Shown: positions 56,641-64,000 of the stretch, in pieces
Layout of the letters: the number at the start of each line of letters is the position of its first letter
How positions within the stretch are numbered: position 1 is the stretch's first letter
Assembly: GCA_003586115.2 (NCBI GenBank)
Contig: QVOM02000073.1
Location: 38,304,876 to 38,368,875 of the forward strand
Length of the DNA stretch: 64,000 nt
From: Salvator merianae
Lineage: Eukaryota; Chordata; Lepidosauria; Squamata; Teiidae
Direction of reading: 5' to 3'
Made by a program: the position numbers and the translations under genes
The notes under the pieces: model-generated
Seen by the model: only the letters and a program-made list of their open reading frames with translations
What the model was told of the DNA's origin: nothing
Databases searched by the model: none

Positions 56641-57075
56641 AGACACAGAAGTTACATTTAATTTCAATTCTCTCCAATTCTAATGCTTTAACTTGAGCAT
56701 TTAGGGCTAAACTTAGTTCCATTGTCTCAGCAGATGTTTGAGCAAGTTTTTCCCACCAGTTTTCAAATAAAGTCATCTTATCTTCAAGTGATTTGACAGT
56801 TTTAGTCCAAGAGGCTGTAAGTTCATTTTTAAATAATTCAGATTGTTCCAAAAATTCATCTTTCTAAGAAACCCCTTCTTTCTTAAAAGTGTTTTTTGAA
56901 ACCTTGCTGCCTGTTCTCACTATTTTAAAACACTGAGAGAAAATGGGAACATAGCCAAAGAGCTAGTCTTCCACTATTATCTTAAAGCAATTAATCATCT
57001 CTTATCCTCCTTTTGGCACAACAAGCAAGCAGGCAGTCTAACGATTTATTACTTGCTTTCATTTGAGGCTTAAAA
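56641..57075 (-). mobile_element. L1-clade ORF1-like coiled-coil fragment (antisense)
   Basis: The minus strand open frame at 56851-56630 reads EQSELFKNELTASWTKTVKS, then LEDKMTLFENWWEKL and MELSLALNAQVKALELERIE. This is a charged, heptad-like helix typical of the coiled coil of L1-type ORF1, the RNA-binding chaperone. No RRM domain is seen. Assignment rests on composition and on nearby L1 fragments, so it is moderate. Confidence 0.45.
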
Positions 57076-57836
57076 AGATAAATTCTTCTAGAGCAAGGGG
57101 AAAAAGGTGTATGGCGGAACTTGGAGCTTCCATACTAAGTGGCCATTATGCTTGGTGCAAAACCATGCCCCCTACATTTGCTTTGTTTTGTGAAGCAATT
57201 ACTGGCATTTTTTGTTTGGGAGATTCATTTAACAATTTCTCGCATTTGGTTGTCTACTAACTGATTATAATACAGAGTTGAGAATACAATGTTCTTATCA
57301 TGGTTTTGGTTCTCAAGGCCAGTGAAAATGTCTTCTCTCAGACAACACTGGTACACAACAAAAGCTACGAGACACCTGTGTGCTTGTCCTAGAGGTCTTC
57401 TGCACTCAGGATCATGTAGAGTGGGAAGGGGCAGCAGGAGGATCTCAGACTTGTGAGACCTTCCTTCTTTTTTCACTAGAACTTTGAAATCCACTAATGA
57501 GAGCCAAGTGCAAGAACATCTCTTTACCATAAAAGAATTCTATGTCTCTGAACATATCCTTTATTGTAAATTTGAACTGAGTTCATAGTCCTGTTGTGAT
57601 ATGACTTAATTTTTTATTAATTTGACATGATTTAACGTGGTACATAATGCTACTGAGCTGCACCATGCTTGTTGATAAAGCTGGAGGCACATAAGTAGAC
57701 TATTGTAGTAAAGCAATGGGCCTGTGAAGCTGAGGCTACAGAGAATCAATGGACAGGGAAAAATGTGCTCTTTTGAATTTACCCTCTCTTCTTTCCCCAC
57801 TAAGAATAGTGGAGAAACAGATTTGGAGCAGTCTTT
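57076..57836. other. Unassigned DNA
   Basis: Nothing recognised. Confidence 0.45.
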
Positions 57837-58322
57837 AGCCCTTCCAGCACAGCCCCTTAATCTGGATTAAGATCTTGCATAATAAGGAGCTGGATTTGAT
57901 AGATCTGCATGGTAATGAGGATCTAGGTGGCCATGCCTCCTGCGGGTTCTCTCTCTATGCATCTGACAGAGCATGACCCTAATTAGGAAAGCCTTAATCA
58001 AGATCACTGGCAGAGCTATTCAATCGGGTCTACCAGCAGCCCTGTTCCAGAACACGGGAGGTGTGCCCCCTATGTTCTGGACTACTGGGGGATGTGGTTC
58101 AATGGGGCACTGCTGAAATGTGTCCCCCAGAGGCCTCAAGGCTAGAGACATTTGTTCCTAGCACTCAGAGGCAGAGGTTGCATCCGTGTAGCCTGGGCAA
58201 AGACTACAATATGGGTTGGTAATGATCAATGCCATTGTGCAACCAGCACTGATCCTGCCCATGCCTTCCCCTGCTCAGGATCAGTGGCCCTGGCAGAAGG
58301 CAGGGAAGTGCAGAAAGGATCT
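57837..58322 (-). mobile_element. Family D DNA element, most complete copy
   Basis: A 486-bp element starting AGCCCTTCCAGCACAGCCCC and ending, in reverse, CAAAGATCCTTTCTGCACTT. It has CTTAATCTGGATTAAGATC, ATGAGGATCTAGGTGGCCATG-type text, GAACACGGGAGGTGTGCCC and CTGATCCTGCCCATGCC. It serves as the reference for the other D copies. Confidence 0.75.
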
Positions 58323-60415
58323 TTGTAATTCAGTCAAGACTAAGCCTCCAAGACAAACACAAAGCTTGGACTTAATACTGGATACTACTAATAATAGCTG
58401 TGATACATCCTGATTCAAAATGTACTTTATCAAGTCAAAGAGAGCTGTAGTCTCAAAATTGGTTCAGGTTTGTATCTGTATATGTATCTATAGCTGACAT
58501 AAGGAAATAACTATGAGTACTAATTGGGATGGTCTTGGTGCAATGTAAGATTGGAGTGTTTGCATACTTGCTGCCCCATTTCCTGTATGTTCATGAGTTA
58601 TCTGCTGCGTTACCTGGTGACCTGCAATAACCCTGACTATGAGACATCCATTGCCCTGGCTCTTTCTAGTTCCATCCTCAATTCCACCACAACACAGAAA
58701 TTCTGTATTATTGTTTTTCGAGTTCAGGTGACCAATCCCGAATGTTTGTCCCTTCCAGTCTCCCCACCACCCCAGGCCCCATCAGAAGAAGAAAAACTAT
58801 AATTGTCTTTGGCTTTTGGGGAAAAAAAACAACGGTCTTGCTTCCTGGACCTGCTGCAGCTTTCCTTTTCTTTCCTGTCCTGCGCCCTTTTGTCTGTTTG
58901 TCTCTTCCCCCCACTTCTTGCTCTCTTTTGTTTTTCTTTCTTTCTCTCCTGCTCCCTGGCCTGGTTCCAGGTCAGGTGAGTATAGCTCAACCCCTCTTGC
59001 CTTTGTGAAGGGAAAAACGGCTTAGTTAAGTGTTTTCAAAACTGGGTGGGGCTGTTTTAATTCCCCCCCCTTTTCTGCTGAGTTTTAGGGAAACATAGTC
59101 TCAGAAATCAAAGATTAAAGTAATTAGAACTCTCTATTCTTTGCATCAATGTCCTGCCTATACTAATGGACTGGTTGTATATTTGCTACTTGTCTTTTGC
59201 TTGCAATTTCCTCTTTCCCAAAAAATAAAATAGAAGCCATTTATATTTTGGAACTCCTATGTGATTTTCAATTCATTACCACTACCCTTTTCCTTGTGAC
59301 TCCACCTCAGCCAACTGCATTCTGTCTTTTTATTGGCAGTTCATAAAGACCCTAAGGTGAACTGGAAACCAAACTAGTGAGTCCCAGTTCATATACAAAA
59401 TAACAACAACAACAAAGTTTCATTATTTTAGCAGAATAAAGATAAGTTCACAGTTTATAGTTGTGCTGTAAGCATTGCACAAGTTGCACATGTAGTATTC
59501 CCACTTGGTCAGTTGCACAAATAATTCTCACAGTTGGTTTGGTGCAGTTTACACCTGCACTAGCCAGTATACTGGACCAGCAAACATACTAAGGGTCTCT
59601 TTTCCTCCTGCTGGTGTGGTCTAAGGGCATCTCTTTACACCATACCAGTGTGGAATTCCCCTTACACTTTGCAGTTCAAAAGCACTGACCACAAACAGCT
59701 TCTGAGTGGCTTCTTTCACATGGTTTTCCTTAACATTGGTTGTTGCAAATCTACTTCAGATCACTCAGAGGCCTACCAATAGTTACCGCAAGGGTGGTGA
59801 ATCATAAGGGTAAAGTGTGCAGTATCCCACTGCACTCAGTACCGTAAAACTTAAACTCACTCTTCCTTTCTCTTACACATATTTCAGTTCAGGGTTAGCT
59901 AATCTCTGCATAAACTATGGTTTTCCTTTTCAGTTAAATTTTATGTGGGTTTGCACAGTTGCAGCTTTAAACAGTGGCAGGACCCACACAATGATTCTTG
60001 CTGGCAGAAGTGTTACACTGGTAGTCCACACTGAAAAGCAGCAAGCACACTGTTTGCTTGCCCACCCCTGCTTCTGGCTGTGCAAACATTGCAGCTGGGG
60101 AACTTTTGTTCCCTGGCTTCCATCTGCAACTGTTTTTGCAAACACAGGAAATAACCCCAGAACTCAGCCATTTCCTTTGTGTGAGGGAAAACAGAGTTGG
60201 TCTATTCAGCCTTAACGAAGTGCAACGAAGTAGGCGTGCACTTTGCAGCAACTGCGCAGTGGCAGAGTGGGAGAAAGTGCTATCAAAGTGCTTTCTCCCA
60301 TTATGTTATTAAAGCAACCTTAAGAGTCCTTATACAGGCTGTTTGCTTCTTGAATACAGGATCATGTGGACCGCACACTCTTTAAGTGCTTGTATGGTGC
60401 TGTTACAGCACTTTG
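58323..60415. other. Unassigned DNA
   Basis: The pyrimidine-rich stretch at about 58730-59010 ends in CCAGGTCAGGTGAGTATAGC, a good-looking 5' splice site consensus, but the open frames before it show no known domain. At about 59990-60310 lie palindromic pieces such as GGGAGAAAGTGC/GTGCTTTCTCCC (60270-60301). I cannot support a gene. Confidence 0.4.
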
Positions 60416-60550
60416 TGGATCCTGGCACTGTCTCACCTATCATGAGCTCTACCTGTTCTGATCCTTTGTATCAGTTCCTTCTAGCTGTCTTGCTCTGCAC
60501 CCTGCCAGCCATAATGGGCAACAGTGGGCACCAAGTTCTTGGTCTCCCCT
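60416..60550 (+). repeat. Unclassified dispersed repeat, copy 2
   Basis: GGCACTGTCTCACCTATCAT, AGCTCTACCTGTTCTGATCC and TAGCTGTCTTGCTCTGCACC match 17415-17500 in the same order and orientation. No ends were identified. Confidence 0.5.
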
Positions 60551-60704
60551 GTGCTATGCTGCTTTATTACACACTTTGTTCATGACAAACCTAACGGAGC
60601 CTGTTTTGCTCTAAACTCTTCTGGCTATGCCTTGCAAAAAGAGATGTGTAATCAAATACTGTGTGACTTCTGGATTGTATAGCAAATCTGATCATTACAG
60701 AATG
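60551..60704. other. Unassigned spacer
   Basis: Nothing recognised. Confidence 0.45.
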
Positions 60705-60980
60705 CCCAATTTATTTTACTTTATTTATTCTTATATTGCTTTACACTAAAGTTCCAGGGTCATGAACAAATGAAGTAAAACTCAAGGATTTTTAAAAAAA
60801 AAATCTATAAAATCCCAGTTACAAAAATCCATGAAATCCCAGTTACAAATACATGCTCTAAAAAAAAATTACATACGACCCACAAACATCACAAGAGGGA
60901 GGAAAAGTCTAAAATTAATCACTGAGTGCTTGAGTGAACACAAATGTTTTTACTAGGTGCTGAAAAATACATTCCTATAA
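60705..60980 (-). mobile_element. LINE 3' fragment (antisense)
   Basis: TTTATTTTACTTTATTTATTC, then ATATTGCTTTACACTAAAGT and CCAGGGTCATGAACAAATG, is the antisense LINE tail pattern. A small tandem repeat of AAATCCCAGTTACAAA lies at about 60808-60850. No coding remnant was found. Confidence 0.45.
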
Positions 60981-62205
60981 GTCCAGACTTTCTGTAGTGT
61001 GTAAGTGATTGTTTAATAAGAGGGAAAGTGACATGAGATGTAGTAAAACTCTACTAGAGCTCTTGAAAGTCTGTTATCATCACAGCTCATTTATAGGCTG
61101 CTGCATTTCTAGGGAATAAGTATCTATAAATGTTAAGTATTTGAGAAGCTGACTTTCCTGCTACTAAGTGGCTTTAAAAAGGAAATAGGTCTTAAGCAAA
61201 GTCAGTTCTTCAGCAGCTGCAAATCCCAAATGGTAGCAAAAAGTTGATTTTTCCAGCCACACAGTCTTTAAAATGGTCATAGTTTATTCTGCTTTTTTTT
61301 AAAACAAGAAGTGATATTTCAGCTTGTTGAACACATCAACTGTTTTAAATTTTCCAATTTCATCAGATGCTTTTAATTGCTTTATTTTAAAAAAATCAGA
61401 AGGAAGTTTTGTTTGATAGCTTGTATGCTTTTCTAAAAATATTTTAGAAAATTAGCTTGTGGAAAGCTTCACAGATGCTGACATTCAGCTTGTAAAGGAT
61501 TGCTTCTGTTATTATATTGGCTTTTATATGATATTCTTGTGGACAAAGGCTGTGGTGACAGGGAGAAGGATGAAAGCTGTTTACATAATCAATATAGTTT
61601 GGCAGAAAAACAATCAATTTTTGCATTTGGTTTGGAATACTGCCTGGCTTACATCTGTTTGTACAAATCTGTCAGAATCATCACCCTAGGCCAAGAGTCA
61701 GGAACAAGGCAGAAGAACAGTTAAACATGTTCTTTCACTTTATTGCAATAACAGGATACAATGAGCATAAGCAAGCACCAGGTATATGAAACATCTCAGT
61801 GAGATTGCATTTCCCATGCTTCTATGGTCTAGCACGACACAGTTCAGGATTCTCATAACAGCTGGTATTCTCAAATGCCCTTATCTTCATTCTTGCTAAC
61901 CACCAACAAGAGGGAACGTCGGATATGTGAGAAAAGCAAGCAGACATGGCTGAGATTCTGAGACAGACAAAGATGGCAGTGCAGTGGATAGGGTGCTGAC
62001 AAAATCCATCTCTCAGGGACCTTCTAAATATGGGAAACATGCCAGCACTTTGCTGGCATTGCGGCTAGACTCCCAGATAGCCCTGACGCTATGTCTGGGC
62101 TATCGTGATCTATCAGATGCTTAAGTAAGTAAAAATAGTGCTGGGAGATCTAGCAGTATTTTTACACAGTTGGCATGTAAACAATTTACCGGCTGTCTGA
62201 CAAAG
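60981..62205. other. Unassigned DNA
   Basis: Nothing recognised. AT-rich to about 61700, then mixed. Confidence 0.45.
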
Positions 62206-62538
62206 TAGAGATGTGCACAAACTTAGAATTGGCTGTTTGGTTTGAATTGAATGCAACACCCCTGTCTGAATTCATGCTTTATCTTTGAACCTTCAGGGTG
62301 TCCAGGATGAACTTGAACCTATTGAACACCCTCTGTTTGATGTGAATAGTGTTTCAAACTTGAACTGTTTGACCTCAAACATGGTGTGTTTGATAGATTC
62401 GTATGAACACCCTTTATTTGGTTCAAATCCAAACTTTGACTTCAAGCAGGCAAGGAGTTCAGTTTTAGTGCAAACCATTCGAACACCCCCTGTTCAAAGT
62501 GGACAGTGTTCAGTCCAAACTTGCTTGGCACATCTCTA
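62206..62538 (+). mobile_element. hAT-like MITE with 8-bp target duplication
   Basis: A 333-bp element with ends TAGAGATGTGCAC and, in reverse, TAGAGATGTGCC. It is flanked by TGACAAAG (62198-62205) and TGGCAAAG (62539-62546), an 8-bp match with one change, as hAT insertions make. Inside, GAACACCCT..TTTGA wording repeats about three to four times. There is no transposase. A truncated copy lies at 26336-26478. Confidence 0.85.
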
Positions 62539-64000
62539 TGGCAAAGTTGTTCAGCACAGTGTTGGCAAAACCTGGAAAAACTCCAGGCTGAAAGAAAAAG
62601 AAAAGGGAGGAGCTCTCACTGTGCTCTAGGAAGTTCTTCCAATGTTATGCCAACAACTTAGGACAGCTGGTAAATTGTTTATGTGCTGGGAGAGCCCTGC
62701 ACATGTCGTACAGACCCAACAAGGGACAAAAGCTGGCTTGCCATTACATCTGCCTTTCCCCTCTCTGTCTGGAGGATGCTTTAGTTACAAAGTTATATAG
62801 AACCAAATCTGAGGTAAAAAATAAGCTGTAACTTTAAAAGACAACTATGAAACACTAGTAGAGTGATATTCACAAGGGCCATATGCTGGCTAAATGACAC
62901 AAATCCAGAAACTTTCAGATACTGAGGGAGATGAAAATCAGCAATATTGTCCTGATCTCTTAAGAAAATATGGGGTATCACCAATTTTTTGACATACAGT
63001 CAAGTCTAAGCAGAGGGACGGGTAAGAAGGGAGTATCAGCAGGCCATTATGAACTTTAAGGCTACGTTCGAACACGGCATTTAATCAGTTTACAGCCCAT
63101 CTTCAGTTCCGGCTGGCCCAACATGATCTTGCTGTTCTGTAGTTTTTCTGGACTAAATTGGCGAAATCTGGACTACTTTGTATTCGGATTTAATGAGTTC
63201 TCAAGCTGTTCCAGATCACTAGACTGCTTTACTTTGCAATGTGAGAATAGGGAAGGAGACTATTTAGGAGGGACCGTACTTTTTTGGGGGGGTGCAGAGG
63301 GAGGGCTTTCAATTTTGTGCCGTCCAATGACAGACTTTGTGGGTGGGCAGGAAGCGCAGTAGTTTCTTCCACCTCCATTATCCCCCTTCCGTCGCTGCCA
63401 GGAGAAAAGAAAACCGTCCTCGTTTTTACTTCGCTAAGCTGCAGTCCTTTCTCTTTCTTTATCCCCCATTTGACACTGCCAGGAAGAAATTAAAGACTTC
63501 CTCCACTTCCATGTGCTGATTAAACCAAAAAAGAAACCATGCCTGTTTGGGGTTGCAGTCCTCTTGCCCCAACAAAGAACCCACTCAAGATGTGTTTTGC
63601 CATCGGCAGCACACAGCTATACAGTGGGGACACGTACTACTGCGGATGTCTCGTGGGGAGATGAGGCAGAATCCATTTGCTGGCCACATTCCCTCCCCAC
63701 ATTTCCCCTTCTTCATGGACCTCTCCCTGCTTTTGTGCTACTTTTAAATTGCGCAATTGCGCAAAAGTGCACTTGCAAGGGAGCAGAAATCGCCATCTGC
63801 CCTTTAAGAAGCTTAATTGTGCAGTATGCATGGTTTTAAAGTTCTGCTTGTATAGATAGAGGCTGTAGAGGGGAGAAGGACCAAATGGTGAATGACTAGT
63901 AATGCTGCCAAGTGAATCCATGTTCTGAGGCAGCAGCGGGGACATACGGAGAGTGGAGCTTGACTTTCCCGCCCCTGTGACGTCAAGATTTGAACGTTGG
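62539..64000. other. Unassigned DNA; CpG-bearing right edge
   Basis: The part 62539-63060 is featureless. From about 63060, where the text turns to GGCTACGTTCGAACACGGC, it has more CpG. Two similar pyrimidine-rich pieces lie near 63360-63420 and 63450-63510 (ATCCCCC, CTGCCAGGA). GTGACGTCAAG near 63976 resembles a CRE site. It could be a DNA element cut by the window edge or a promoter-like region; neither can be shown. Confidence 0.35.

Noticed and set aside
1..64000. CRISPR array, prophage or bacterial operon
   Set aside because: There are no regularly spaced identical repeats, no operon-like gene density, and the repeats are typical of vertebrates.

Overview
This window looks like intergenic or intronic DNA from a squamate reptile (lizard, possibly gecko-like, or snake). 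I reach that from its repeats: a BovB (RTE) LINE 3' end, SINEs with a Sauria-type body, L2/CR1-clade LINEs, L1-clade LINE fragments, a second RTE-clade LINE, and many short non-autonomous DNA transposons. The species cannot be named from the sequence alone. I found no convincing host protein-coding exon, no intact transposase, no functional tRNA or rRNA gene, no CRISPR array and no bacterial-type operon. The open reading frames are short and are either chance frames or pieces of decayed transposons.

Layout. 1-3.7 kb is mostly unassigned DNA with one LINE tail. 3.76-4.55 kb is a BovB 3' end next to a tRNA-headed SINE. A long RTE-clade relic runs from about 7.24 to 14.17 kb on the + strand. It is split by a DNA element (7.55-8.28 kb), by an antisense L2-like LINE (8.3-10.25 kb or more) and by a second antisense L2-like LINE (12.19-12.80 kb), and it carries an in-place inverted segment (11.88-12.13 kb). 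14.4-31.5 kb mixes short DNA elements, multi-hairpin sequence and L2-like pieces. A nearly full-length but broken L2-like LINE lies at 31.45-34.49 kb (+) with a DNA element inside its reverse transcriptase. 34.5-48 kb is dense in short inverted-repeat elements, separated by unassigned DNA. A second long L2-like LINE (48.5-50.6 kb, -) is followed by a tiny near-perfect foldback element. 52.7-57.1 kb holds L1-clade and L2-like fragments and more short elements. 57.8-64 kb is mostly unassigned, with one hAT-like element at 62.2 kb.

The most notable pattern is a group of about 23 short elements (roughly 9.6 kb, about 15 percent of the window) that differ inside but share one terminal motif, close to GGGCCTNTTNGCACTT. 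I sorted them by eye into six families (A-F). Family E is GC- and CpG-rich, has two similar copies and an internal 21-bp repeat of variable number, so it looks young. The one clean target-site duplication I see, in family F, is 3 bp (ATA). A separate 76-bp foldback is flanked by TTA on both sides. Both fit a PIF/Harbinger-like 3-bp preference, but that assignment is an inference. All family names, boundaries and relative ages come from reading by eye, without alignment or database search.
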